Assembly (NCBI RefSeq): GCF_000204055.1 | Contig: NW_006768802.1 | Span: forward strand, 761,512 to 825,511 | DNA length: 64,000 nt | Direction of reading: 5' to 3' | Origin: Melampsora larici-populina 98AG31 | Taxonomy: Eukaryota > Basidiomycota > Pucciniomycetes > Pucciniales > Melampsoraceae | Shown: positions 1 to 11,067 of the stretch, one piece after another | How positions within the stretch are numbered: the first letter of the stretch is position 1 | How the letters are laid out: each line of letters starts with the position of its first letter | Program-made: the position numbers and the translations under genes | The notes under the pieces: generated by a model | Seen by the model: the letters and a program-made list of their open reading frames with translations, nothing else | The model's database searches: none | What the model was told of the DNA's origin: nothing

Positions 1-652
1 CTGATTTGATGTCTTTTAATTTGTAGTTCGGGTTGGTCTTGTTGTACTTGTTGTCGAGGTCTTTGTTGATCTCTTTCGTCATCTCCGGAGGCATAACAAT
101 TTGATAAAACAGTCCTTTTACCGATTCAGAGTTCCATACAAATCCTGTAGATTCTATTTTGGATACAATTGAGTCTACTGTTGACATGTGACTAATCATT
201 TCAGTTTCTTGTAGGTCTAGACGTAGGTTCATGAGGCGAGTAAATAGAGCAAACTGAGCAGTGCGACCACCTTTTCGGAAGTGATTCTGGAGGGCCTTCA
301 TCGCTTCATAAGCCGTATCAGAGTCATCTGTCACGTTCTTCAGGTTCATATGAATCGTATTGTTGATGACACTGGTGGCTAGGCCGTCACGTTTTTGGTC
401 AAGGTAAGATAGTACCGGCAGTTCTTCATCCCAGTAGTTCTTGATTCCTATCAATGCTTTGATAGCACGCGCTGTGTTCTTCTTCCATTCTACGAAGTTT
501 GAACCGCTTGTAGTTAAGTGATCGAATTTGATTTCATTTCCCAGGTTCTCCTTAGCTTCAGTGATATCTTGAGCAGTTAAGGTAATGTTTGCCTTGTTCG
601 TGGTTGACGAAGTTGTTGATTCCTCAGTAGATTTTGATTTTGATTCAGACAT
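1..652 (-). CDS. Ty1/copia-type gag polypeptide, truncated by window edge
   Basis: The minus strand is open without a stop from an ATG at 652 to the left edge, giving about 217 residues. It starts MSESKSKSTEESTT, a Ser/Thr-rich head, and then reads like the gag-polypeptide of copia LTR elements (UBN2-like). Around residues 40-60 it has a motif with GSNFVEWK, followed by a helical region with NHFRKGGRTAQFALFTRLMNL and LVMP-type segments such as YQIVMPPEM. These gags package element RNA. The C-terminus, zinc knuckle, protease, integrase and RT would lie outside the window. No stop or frameshift is seen in this part, so it may belong to a fairly young copy. The matching LTR should lie to the right of 652, but I could not delimit it. 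Family assignment is from motif memory, not a search. Confidence 0.7.
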   Translation of the reverse strand, partial: MSESKSKSTEESTTSSTTNKANITLTAQDITEAKENLGNEIKFDHLTTSGSNFVEWKKNTARAIKALIGIKNYWDEELPVLSYLDQKRDGLATSVINNTIHMNLKNVTDDSDTAYEAMKALQNHFRKGGRTAQFALFTRLMNLRLDLQETEMISHMSTVDSIVSKIESTGFVWNSESVKGLFYQIVMPPEMTKEINKDLDNKYNKTNPNYKLKDIKS

Positions 653-982
653 CTTGCTGTACACGTTGTATACGAAAAAACGTTTCGGAAAAGTTCTAGG
701 ATTGGGTTCAAAAGTAGAGATTTGGACGTTGAAGGGTTTTTCGTAAAGTATGGGGTATTCTTTTACTATGCGATTAACTGAGTAGTGAGATACTGTATTC
801 GTATCTAGTAGTGATAGTCGTGAGAAAGTTTGACTTAAGTCCGATTCGGGCGTAAAGTTGGATGCCGATAACGTAGAACGATCCTGAAAATTAGGATCAG
901 ATGATTCTGCAGGTGGTATTAACGTAGTATGAAATGAAAGCCTTTCACAGGGCGGGGAATTAGATGGTGTGAGTGAGTTGCG
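653..982. other. Presumed copia leader/LTR region, no gene
   Basis: This AT-rich stretch lies upstream of the copia gag on the minus strand. It should hold the leader and perhaps part of the 5' LTR. I found no convincing TG..CA LTR boundary or tRNA primer-binding site, and no coding potential. Confidence 0.4.
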
Positions 983-984
983 TA

Positions 985-1160
985 CAGTCAAACCTGTGCA
1001 AATGCATACCTGCGCAGATGCATAACCTGTGACAATGCATAGAAAAATTCCTAGATCTTGATACTTTTTACCGCCAAACTAGACAATGGAATTGCATAAC
1101 CCGTGAAAATGCATAGGAAAAGTCTTCCACCCAAATTATGCAATTGCACAGGTTTGACTG
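985..1160. mobile_element. Tc1/mariner-type MITE, 176 bp
   Basis: The ends are inverted repeats beginning CAGTCAAACCTGTGCA; the left arm 985-1008 and right arm 1137-1160 match at 23 of 24 positions. Each end is flanked by TA (983-984 and 1161-1162), the target duplication of Tc1/mariner/pogo elements, whose ends commonly begin CAGT. The interior is too short for a transposase. It carries further copies of the tip motif (acctgtgcaaatgcat-like at 992-1007, 1008-1023, 1024-1040 and 1098-1114), which could be subterminal transposase-binding sites. The element sits just outside the copia gag leader. Confidence 0.75.
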
Positions 1161-1162
1161 TA

Positions 1163-2104
1163 GTTCACTAACGGGCGAATCAAGAAGAGGTGGTAATGTT
1201 GATATGTTAAAGTTTAACGGAGACGGTGGTAAGGGGGGTAATATTGATAGATTGTATGAGAATGATGAAGAAGATGTTTGTGGATATTCAGTATTAGTGC
1301 TTATATCAGATAGAGTTTGCTTCTTGCGTATAGTTCTCTTGCGTTTAGGTGGTGATCGAGGGTTTATAGTGTAATCTCGATTCCTCGTTTTCATTCAGAT
1401 CGATTTTCAAACCGTGAGCGCAGGCTCATAACCTATAGTAGAGAAACAAAGCACAAGAACGCATAAGTCTGAAAGTAGCTTGGATTCCACACAGTTGATG
1501 TACCTATAGTAGAGAAACAAAGCACAAGAACGCATAAGTCTGAAAGTAGCTTGGATTCCACACAGTTGATGTGGAATCTCGGAGCCGACAGGAATGGGTT
1601 TTGTTGACTTTGGCACGTGATGTCTGTGCCGCAGTCGTGCCCAGGTCATGTGACTACAACACTTTTTGTATCCAGTCCACAAGATTTGGTTCTTTCATCT
1701 GACTCGAGTCTCGACCCTTCCTCCGGGAATTTCGAACTTGATGGTGAGAGAAGATCTGAATCGCGTGTTAAGACTTGGAAAGCAGTCGCTGTGAATGTGA
1801 ACTCACGAAGATAGCGCTGCCGTGACCTGAGAGCTCTCGCGAGCTGCACTGACTCGTGAGTAAGCTTACTCGTGAGTTGTGTTTCGATGGTTAATTTTAC
1901 CCCGAGCCCGGATATTCGGATCTCGAATCTCCGACCGGCCAATTATGTCGATATCGGTGCTTGACGCAGCGGAACAGCAAAGCGCCTATAGCCAGCCACA
2001 CCGATCGTTTCACCACTTGCGCTGAACGCTGAACTTGTCATTCAACATTATTCACCTGGCTTTACTTCCCCCCAACCTCACGAAAGCGTTATTCAAATCG
2101 AAAC
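1163..2104. other. Intergenic region upstream of calmodulin copy 1
   Basis: No gene is supported. The stretch contains the perfect 71-bp tandem duplication listed separately and then the presumed promoter of calmodulin copy 1. Small ORFs on both strands have no recognisable motifs. Confidence 0.5.
1431..1572. repeat. Perfect 71-bp tandem duplication
   Basis: Units 1431-1501 and 1502-1572 are identical. At the end of the second copy the sequence GATTCCAC...GTGGAATC (about 1553-1577) forms an 8-bp inverted repeat with a 9-nt loop. Confidence 0.95.
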
Positions 2105-3053
<949 letters not shown>

Positions 3054-4054
3054 GTGCTAGCTCAGATCCGCTGCCAGGATCAATTGAAAAATCGTGACTC
3101 CTCATCTACTATTATGCTTTGTTCCAATTTCATGTATTGAATAACCTATAAATCGGCTTCAGAACCTTTAAATCGGCTTTGTATCGTGTGCTGGCACTTT
3201 TGATTCTCTTTTTTTTCTAATAGAAGTTATGTACAAGATGCTGAACTCATACCAGCCAGTTTCAGAAACAACATCATCGAATTGTGTGCATCCAGTTGAA
3301 GTGTGGGAGCAAGATCTCAATAAATCATTGCTTGGGGATCTTCACTTCATATCCACCTATAAATCATGACCCTCAGCTAAAAGTCAAATAACTAGGCTGA
3401 CGAAACGACTCAATTGAACGCAGTAAAGCTGGAAATTCAATACCCTTATAGCTCAATGACATCAGTCTTTTTTATTGATAACGTATATTGAGGTTGGATC
3501 AATTTACATGTCGGCCCTGAGATGTTGTTCATGCTGGTCGCACGACCCAAAAATTGTCAAGTATTATTTTTCAAAACGCTCTGATGGTAATACAATTGCA
3601 AAAGAGATAAAGTTGATCTGAGACACCCGATGTTTTCATCCTTTGCTCAGAGGCGTCATTGAGCCTCATTGAGCTTGGTGACTTGGTGAATCGTGATACT
3701 GTCCAGATTTCAAGGTATAAGTCAGGATGGATCACATATTTCTTCAAATGTGGGGTTATATCGTGTAATCCAAGGTAGGAGCTTGAAGTTCTCTGAAACA
3801 TCTGCTTGCTGATTTCAGATCTGGTGGTATTAATTCTTGAGTTAGTCAGATTTTTGTGGGACTACCTTTCCCTCTCGTGAAAAGATTCCTACTATTTTTT
3901 GAGATTGCTAAAGAGAGTAAGCTCCAGGGAAGCAGGAGGCGCTTTGAGCTGGCCACTCCAAAAGATATAGGGAGAATGGAATGGCTTGGGACATAAGATT
4001 TCCTCTACGAAAAACCAACCTTCCGTGCCAGAAATCATACCTCGGCAAGGATTA
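3054..4054. other. 3' flank of calmodulin 1
   Basis: No gene is seen. The sequence near 3142-3175 (aataacctataaatcgg) recurs downstream of calmodulin copy 2 (about 12949-12967), so the tandem duplication included 3' flanking DNA. The right end is the Ty3 insertion site, GATTA at 4050-4054. Confidence 0.6.
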
Positions 4055-4483
4055 TGTGATGATTAGGGTTGTAGGTAAAACTCAACAAGCTTTACTACTG
4101 CGTCTCAAATCGGAGAATAAGGTTTATTTCGAAAAGCTCAATGCGGAGTCTTTTCAGAAAGCAAACGTCTCAAATCGGAGAAAGCAAATAAAGCAAACGG
4201 CAATAGTTTTCCTTAATAGGAACGATGAAAAGGGAAGTAAGAAATATAATTATTCTGATGAGAAAAGAAACACAACAAGTTTGTAAGAGATACAAGATAT
4301 ATATAGATAGTAACAAAGACGAGTTGTCTAACAATAGTGCCTTGTTCCTGATTAGTAATAATATCCCATATGTCCATGCATCAACTACTAATGTTACAAG
4401 TTGTTTCTCAAAAGAACGCTAAATGGTTACTGAAAGACGGTAATTGTCATACAGGTTTTCGAACCAACTACAAGATCATGACA
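4055..4483 (-). repeat. 3' LTR of the Ty3/gypsy element
   Basis: 429 bp, TG..CA in plus-strand reading, nearly identical to 11068-11496. Because the element runs on the minus strand, this is its 3' LTR. The small plus-strand ORFs inside it are repeated exactly in the other LTR and are not genes. Confidence 0.97.
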
Positions 4484-4609
4484 AATTATGACCTTCCATC
4501 TACCAGACATAAAAAAACATTTTCCAAGACAGCCTTCACATACCCACGTCTTGAGTGGCTTGTTTAGGCACACAGGGGTTGGCACGTCTTCAAACGAAAA
4601 AAATATGCC

Positions 4610-5445
4610 TTACTGTAGATTACTTGTATTATCCAGATAGTCAGGATCAACACGTTGACGTGAACGCGCTATCCAAACTCCAACATCCGGTCCAGGGCCC
4701 AGTGAGGGTGACATCCTATGAAAGCGCTCGAGATAGTTGTCCAAAGTGAAAGGTAATTGAGACAGAGGTAACCACTGGTCGTCCAAAGGAGAGGCGTCAT
4801 TCATTCGTATGAGGTATTCATGCATGCCTGACGAATGTCGACGATAATCCAAAATCGTCTTGATCTGCTGTTCTTCGCGAATCAATAAATTATCCCAGCA
4901 TGTCTTCTCAGCCATTGACGGCTCCTTTGACTGTCCTACAAATGGCATCAATAAGGATACATTAAACACCGGGTGTAATTGTCGTAAAGAAGAGGGTAAA
5001 TCCAACTCAGCTGTGTTGCGTCCCACCATTCGTACTATTGGAAAGGGTCCCAAACGTCTGAAGTCCAATTTGCTGTTCTGTCGTTTCGTCTTCAAGAAAC
5101 GTCGTGACAACCAAACTAAGTCTCCCACGTTGTAAGCAACTTCAATCCGTCTGTCTTTGTTATAGAAACAAGCTTGAGATTCCTTTGCTTGAGTCAGATT
5201 CTCCGCCAAAGTCTCCTGTACTCTTTGAATGTGTTCCACAAAACCGTCCGCTTTTGGGCGTCCTGACAAACCTGTCAAAGAATTGAACCTAGGATGATAA
5301 CCTTGCAAAGCAAAGAAGGGTGACAATTTTGTCGAACTGGAAACTGAATTATTATAGGAGAACTCAGCTAGTGGTAATAACAAAGCCCAGTTGTCTTGAT
5401 TGTTCAATACAAAGTGACGTAGATAATCCTTCAATAAGGCATTAA
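4610..5445 (-). pseudogene. Ty3/gypsy integrase C-terminus with chromodomain-like tail
   Basis: The reading frame continues integrase from just after the catalytic Glu, starting at NALLKDYLRHFV, which is normal integrase sequence directly after the MITE. It includes the usual GDLVWLSRR, LGPFPIVRMVG and LPSSLRQLHPVFNVSLL motifs of the GPY/F region. It ends in a segment (IKTILDYRRHSSGMHEYLIRM...LDDQWLPLSQL) that resembles the chromodomain of chromoviruses, which targets integration to marked chromatin. The stop is at 4610. It lacks its own start and is cut off from the rest of pol by the MITE. The chromodomain aromatic cage is not obvious, so that call is moderate. Confidence 0.9.
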
Positions 5446-5936
5446 GAGCATCTCCAACGCAGACCTGCAAACGTAACGTTTCAGACATACACGTAAGGTG
5501 TATTTTACGTTTGCAGGTCTAGGTCACAAATCGACCATCCAGCGCGGTCTGGAAACGTAACAGCTCACCATCCGTGTGAGCCTCAATATCCAGCAAACCC
5601 TGTTTCACACGGTCAGTACTCGAAATATGAAGTACCAACCGAATATTTGCAGCAAACTGTATTGTCCCAGTATTGGACGTACATTTGGCACATGTGGTGA
5701 TAAAGTCACCACATGCGTCCTATTTTCTTGTTGTCCAACCAATTGATGGCTATTTGGTGGCTCGATTGGGTGAGGGTTTGGCAACTTAGGCAGCTCAAAA
5801 CGACTCAAAAATTTATACCGATTTGCGCGTTGGATGGAACGAAGCTGGATATAAAATACAGCTGTCAAAGTTTTTCCAGCAAGCTTTTTTTGGCTCTGTA
5901 TTCGGTTTACAGATCAGGTCCGCGGTGGAGATGCTC
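5446..5936. mobile_element. PIF/Harbinger-like (Tourist-type) MITE, 491 bp, nested in integrase
   Basis: Terminal inverted repeats 5446-5467 and 5915-5936 begin GAGCATCTCC and end GACCTG, matching at 20 of 22 positions. They are flanked by the 3-bp duplication TAA (5443-5445 and 5937-5939), the PIF/Harbinger signature. Removing the element plus one TAA re-joins the integrase frame exactly between ERV and NALLKDY. A second perfect 16-bp inverted repeat (starting AGACCTGCAAACG near 5462, partner near 5505-5520) forms a subterminal hairpin. No transposase is encoded. Confidence 0.92.
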
Positions 5937-7248
5937 TAACCCGCTCAACCTGACCATCAGTCTGTGGATGAAAGGCCGTCGACGGCGCCGGAGAGATCTG
6001 TAGTAATTTCAAAACGCTCGTCCAGAACGAAGATACCAAAGTAGTTCCTCGATCGGAGACTATGGCATCAGGCAAACCGTGGAACCTAAACACCTGTGCA
6101 ACAAACGCTTTTGCCAGTTCTTCAGCAGACCAGCTCTCCTTAGCCGGCACAAAATGCGCCACTTTAGAAAAATGATCCACCACGACCATGACTGAATCAA
6201 AAGTGTCGGAAATGGGCAATTTCACAATAAAATCAACACCGATAGTTGACCATGGTCTGTCAGGAATAGGTAAAGGAACAAGCTGTCCTTGAGGTGCCCG
6301 ATGATCAACTTTAACCTGTTGACAGCTGCTACAGCCTTTGATGAAATCCAGAACGTCTCTTCGAGCATTTGGCCAGCCAAAAGAACGTGTCAGTAAACCC
6401 AAAGTCTTCAAGGTACCCCAGTGACCGCCGATCGTTGATTTGTGAATCTGCTTAATGATTGATATCCTCAAAGCCAATGGAACATATAACCGATCTCTCC
6501 ACCACCATAATCCGTCCAGAAAGTGCAAAAATGAAGGATGAATCCCTGCAATCAGGTCATCTGCGTGATAAGAATGTTTGATGGTAACCATCAGTTCATC
6601 TGCGACAGGCATATAAGAGGAAATATTGAAATGTCCCGGATGGCTGATGTAGATTGCATTTACGCCTATATCCTTGACTTCTCGCAGTCCCAGCAGAATA
6701 ACCCTAGCAGAATCCTGTTTTCCACAAACAAAGTCCGAGCGTCTCAATGCTGGATCAGTGGGATTCGACTTTCCAGGAGTATGCAAAATCTCGAAATTAA
6801 ATTCTCCTAAAAATGATGCCCATCTTGCTTGTCTAGGTGTCAGCATTTGAGAGGTCATGAAATAACGTAAATTAGCATGATCTGACAAAACCGTGACTGG
6901 TACCTTTGTTCCCATGAGCCAAGCGCGCCAATCATGAAAACAAGCTACAATGGCTCCCAGTTCTTGGTCATGGATCTGCCATCTACGTTCTGCTTCCGTT
7001 AGTTTCTTCGAGAAATACGCCACTGGTCTGAGTTCTCCCGTTTTCGATTTCTGAGACAAGATTCCCGAATACGCATAGCCGGAGGCATCGACCTGTAACA
7101 CACGAGGCAAATCGAAATCAAAGTGTAACAGAAAAGGCGCCGAGGAAAAGATTTTACGCAGCTCGTCAAATGAATCTCTCGATGATTTCAGCAGTAAACC
7201 TTTCCTTGCATCCGCCGTCTTTGCAGTCAGACTTGTCAAGGGACCCAC
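5937..7248 (-). pseudogene. Ty3/gypsy RNase H and integrase (pol part 2)
   Basis: About 436 residues are readable in one frame. RNase H has LQVDASGYAYSG (Asp near 54), HDQELGAI and LSDHANLRYF. The integrase zinc-binding domain has H269, H276, C306 and C309 (KGCSSCQQ). The core has GVDF (D339), VSDRG (D399) and TDGQVE (E435), so the D-D-35-E triad is intact. The frame then runs into the MITE and stops at 5914. It begins one base out of frame with the upstream RT ORF (overlap 7236-7248), near the AAAA run at 7257-7260 (plus strand), consistent with a single-base deletion. A programmed -1 frameshift is possible but has no obvious slippery signal. Confidence 0.93.
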
Positions 7249-10200
7249 GACTCTGGAAAAGTTTGCTTATAAAAATTGGAGAATCCTAAAAAACGTTGTA
7301 GATCAGTGAGCTCCTGTGGAAATGGCCAGTCCGCTATAGTTTTCAATTTTGCTGGATCCATGCTTATGCCTTCGGTCGAGATCACAAATCCTAAAAATAT
7401 CACTTCCTTTGCAAAAAATTGGCACTTCTCAGGAGAAGCAGTTAGTTTGTGTTCCGACAACTTTGCTAATACCTGCTCAATATGTAATTCATGTTCGTCA
7501 GCATTTTTAGAAAAAATAAGAATGTCATCCAGATAAACAAAACAGAAAACGTCCAGATACTCTCGAAGTACCCACTGTATGAAACGTTGGAAGACTGCAG
7601 GTGCATTAGCCAAGCCAAATGGCATCACGGTATATTCGAACAGACCCCAAGGAGTTCGGAAAGCCGTCTTCCATTTGTCACCTTTTGCTACACGTAATAG
7701 GTTGAAAGCCACCTTCAGATCGATCTTGGCAAAAAACTTACAGCCTCTCAACTGATTTAGCAACCAGGACATCACCGGGATTAGGTAACTATCTCGCTTT
7801 GTGATTTTGTTTAAACCACGGTAATCAACGCAGGGTCTGTTTTTCTTACCGGGAACTTTCACAAAAAATATGGGTGCGGCAGCGGGAGATTTCGAAGGAC
7901 GAACAAAGCCTTTACTTAACTGATCATTAAGGTAGGTTTTGAGCTCACTTTGCTCATCAGGAGACAGATTATATAATCCCCCAAAGGGAGGTTTGCAACC
8001 GGGTTTTAATTCAATTGCGATATCAAACGATCTGTGGGGGGGTAATACAGATACCTGAGGGGAAAAAACATGTAAGTATCGAGTGCAACTTTTTGGAAGA
8101 TTTAAGGGAAAAAACTTGGCTAGAGTGGGATTCAGGGTGATTGAAGGGGTTTCTTGGGAAAAAGTCGATGCTGTCGGAGCTTTGGAAGAGGAGAAAGAAA
8201 TGGGTAAAGAATCTTGCTCACAATAAACTACTGCTAAATCTACCAACTCTTCTTCAACTACAACTGCGGACAACACTTTCTCTCCAATACCTAGCCACCT
8301 TCTGTTCTTATTCATCCACAGCGTCGCACCATTCTCTTCCATCCAAGGTAGTCCTAAAATAACGTCATTTCCTCCACCTAGCTTAGTCACTCCTAATTTC
8401 GCCTTCAACCTTGTTTCTTTGCCTTCAACGTCATTCATAGACAGCAAACCACACCACTCTTTCGTCACTCTCTTCGCCGGACCTCCATCAAAACCCAAAA
8501 CGTTCTGTGGAATGAACTTCTTGTTCAGATTCAAATGATGTAAGTCAGCAAATTCCGCATCAATAAAACTGTCACTTGCTCCAGTGTCAACAAGTGCCAT
8601 GATTGCTACGGGAAGATTTTGAGAAATGATACTGAGAGGAATTAAGAACCGACGCAGTCTGTTCACATCGGATTGAATGCGGATCGCATCTACTTGGACA
8701 TCTTGACTCATTGGTTGACTTTGAGAGCTTGAAGGAAGAGGGTAAGCTGGTGATCCTAAACTTTCCCAATAAGCTTCAACTAGTCGTCCAGTTTCTTCAA
8801 TGACCTCTGTCGGTAAAGCTGCATATTCCAATTCTTCTAATTGCATTGCTGAGATTTGAGTCGGAGAGGTATGTCGTCCATCTGATGGTAATTTCATTGA
8901 AGTACAGAGCACCTTCAATTTCTCTTTGACACACACATAAGGATTAGGACACGACTGTTTACCTTTCAAAGAACGTAAACATTTGTGTTCATCATCATAG
9001 GGCTTCAAACAATCGTAACATAAGTTCTTCTCATTGCAGATACGTCGAATCACCGGGAACGGATTGGAACCACTTCTCTCCAAGGATACCGCATTCACAT
9101 TGATGTCCATCGGAACAGGTCCATTAGTCTGTTGATTAATAGGGTTCTGATGGTGTTGAGGATGGCGATAACTTTCTCCAGGTGTTCGCAGATGAGGATG
9201 ATTGTGAGCGACTTTCGATCGTAAGTACAGTATGTCCGCCGCTTCGAGAGCCATTGCCTGCTTGCAAAGTAAATCAGTTTCCCGTACCCAACCTGCAATC
9301 CTCGTAGCTTCCAATTGAATACTGGGATGCAATCCTTCTACATACTGAAGGATCTTGTCTTCTTCCGATTTCTTCACATGCAAACTCAATTGCTCAAACT
9401 TTGCATTGTAGTCGATGATCGAAAGCTTTCCTTGTTTACAAGCGTCCAATTCTTCTCTAGCCGTCTTGTCCGAGTTCTTGTCACCGAATTTGTAGATCAA
9501 TTCATCCAAAAAAATTGCCAATGATGCCAGTTCCGGAAGTACGTAATCTAAGCTTTTCAAATTACCATACAAACTTTGTACACCTTGTTGAAATGCATTA
9601 CGTTCGAGTAATCCCATAAACCAAATTTGCATACTTGAAGGAGTTGAAGTAGGCGAAGTGAAGTGACGGGCAATCCAATTTATCTTCATTTTATCATCAT
9701 GTAGAGTGATTTGATCTAGCTCGTCATGAATTTCCACCAAGAACTGCTTCAATCCTTTATTATCTCCAAAAAACCTCAAGTTATCACAGATCTTTGGCGC
9801 TCTGTTGTCTGTGATGTACGAATTGGGCATCCTTGAAGGTGGTCGTTGCAAGGGAGCGGTCTGATTGGTTGTTTGAGGGATCGGTTGTTGCAAGGGAACT
9901 TGATAAGCATGAGTAGGTGGTATGGGGCCGGTTTGAAATTGTTGCTGAGGGTGAACATACTGAGCCTGAGGCGGTGGGACAAAATGATTGGGGACGAATT
10001 GATTGTGAATTGGGGGAACAGATTGTTGATTAGGGTATTGCTGGTGATTGTGATTCGGTTGGAAAGACAGTGGTTGTTGGAACACTTGTGGGTGAAAGGC
10101 TGGGGCTGCACCTGTCATTCGTGCGGTAAAATGCTGTTGCGGGATCTGAGCATTCTGATGACCTGGTTGATGTGCAAAAGATATACTGTTAGTCCTGAAA

Positions 10201-10412
10201 TCCAAGTTGTTCAATCCTTGAGCTAGTCGAGAAACAGGGGACTGAGAATGGGGAAGACGATTGAACTGATTGATGAGATGAGGACGAGGGGAATCAAGTA
10301 AAATAGCGTGGGGGTCCGATAGCTCACTGCCTGGCACTTGATGCGGTGGGAGATCTCTACCAAAAATGGAAGAAATAGCAGGACTGTCTCTACCTTCGCG
10401 CCAAGGATTCAT
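7236..10412 (-). pseudogene. Ty3/gypsy Gag, protease and reverse transcriptase
   Basis: The ATG at 10412 opens about 1058 residues (numbered here from the preceding TTG at 10421). Residues 1-200 are Pro/Gln/His-rich. A capsid-like gag domain spans about 210-400. A derived zinc knuckle, CYDCLKPYDDEHKC, lies near 468-481; its spacing (CX2CX7HXC) is not the standard CX2CX4HX4C. Protease has LVDTGASDSF near 611. RT spans about 800-975 with KIDLKVAF, MPFGLANAPAVFQ and the catalytic YLDD at 963-966. The ORF loses frame right after RT (FLGFSNFYK) and ends at 7236. All RT catalytic aspartates are present, so decay is limited to the breaks. Confidence 0.93.
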
Positions 10413-10421
10413 CTTTATCAA

Positions 10422-11012
10422 TTAATCCGTGAAACCGAAAAACTCCAAAAAATAGCTTGAATCGATAAGAAGGCCTCTTTCTAAAAGATTCCTAAGGAAA
10501 GTTCTGAAGGGAGTTGATTCTGTGACTGCTAATTCTTGAAATCGATCTACCAGAGATTGAGATGGTGAAACACTATTTCTTGGGGAAAGAGTGGGCGAAA
10601 GTGGTGTTGGGATCGGCGCGAATACTGGTAATGAATCCAATGAAGTTCCAGGAGTTCGATTAACTTCTCGATAACGGTTGAGTCGTTCGAAGTAAAGTCT
10701 CTCGTATTCTAGTCTTTCAAGAGATAGATAATGATTCAACGCGTCAACGGTGAGAGGGTGAGGGATGAGTTGATTTGAAAAGGGGTTGTGATGAGGATAA
10801 TAAAAGTAGGGTAGAAGTTTGAAATTATCGAGTAATTCGGTCGATGAGATATTAAAAAATGGGGATTCCAATGGACAATTAAAATAAGGTAATTCTTCCA
10901 ATGACGATAATAAATCTTCGCTCGAGAATTTTACAGTATCAGCAGCGAAATTGAGATCCGGTCCGTTGGTGAATATGTAAGCCTGAGAAAGGTCGATGAT
11001 TTCCAATGACAT
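10422..11012 (-). CDS. N-terminal ORF of the Ty3/gypsy element (196 aa)
   Basis: Begins MSLEIIDLSQAYIF and ends EFFGFTD at TAA 10424-10422. It is rich in Leu, Ser, Phe and Tyr; I recognise no domain. The next ORF (gag) is in the same frame and follows directly after the stop, with its ATG nine bases downstream. It is therefore either a separate leader ORF or the N-terminus of Gag cut off by a nonsense codon or joined by readthrough. Comparing sibling copies of the element would decide. Confidence 0.6.
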   Translation of the reverse strand: MSLEIIDLSQAYIFTNGPDLNFAADTVKFSSEDLLSSLEELPYFNCPLESPFFNISSTELLDNFKLLPYFYYPHHNPFSNQLIPHPLTVDALNHYLSLERLEYERLYFERLNRYREVNRTPGTSLDSLPVFAPIPTPLSPTLSPRNSVSPSQSLVDRFQELAVTESTPFRTFLRNLLERGLLIDSSYFLEFFGFTD

Positions 11013-11054
11013 AAAAAACTTCTTTCCAAAAAAAATTATCCGATCAGAATGAAG

Positions 11055-11064
11055 ATCAGAATAA
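11055..11064 (-). promoter_or_regulatory. Probable self-priming primer-binding site of the Ty3/gypsy element
   Basis: Three bases inside the 5' LTR the minus strand reads TTATTCTGAT. This is perfectly complementary to ATCAGAATAA at 11272-11263 in the same LTR, which lies about 46 nt downstream of a TATATATA box (11318-11311), where the transcript should start. Fungal chromoviruses of the Tf1/sushi group prime reverse transcription from their own RNA 5' end in this way. No tRNA-like PBS is visible. Confidence 0.55.
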
Positions 11065-11067
11065 AAA

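Noticed and set aside
4484..4520. Possible polypurine tract next to the 3' LTR
   Set aside because: Only a weak purine run (GATGGAAGG on the minus strand), not adjacent to the LTR; not convincing.
3981..4567. Plus-strand ORFs of 65-101 aa in the left LTR and their twins at 11069-11435
   Set aside because: They are identical because the LTRs are duplicates; no start context, no homology, and the element is transcribed from the other strand.
9846..10226. 126-aa plus-strand ORF
   Set aside because: Antisense shadow of the Pro/Gln-rich gag N-terminus.
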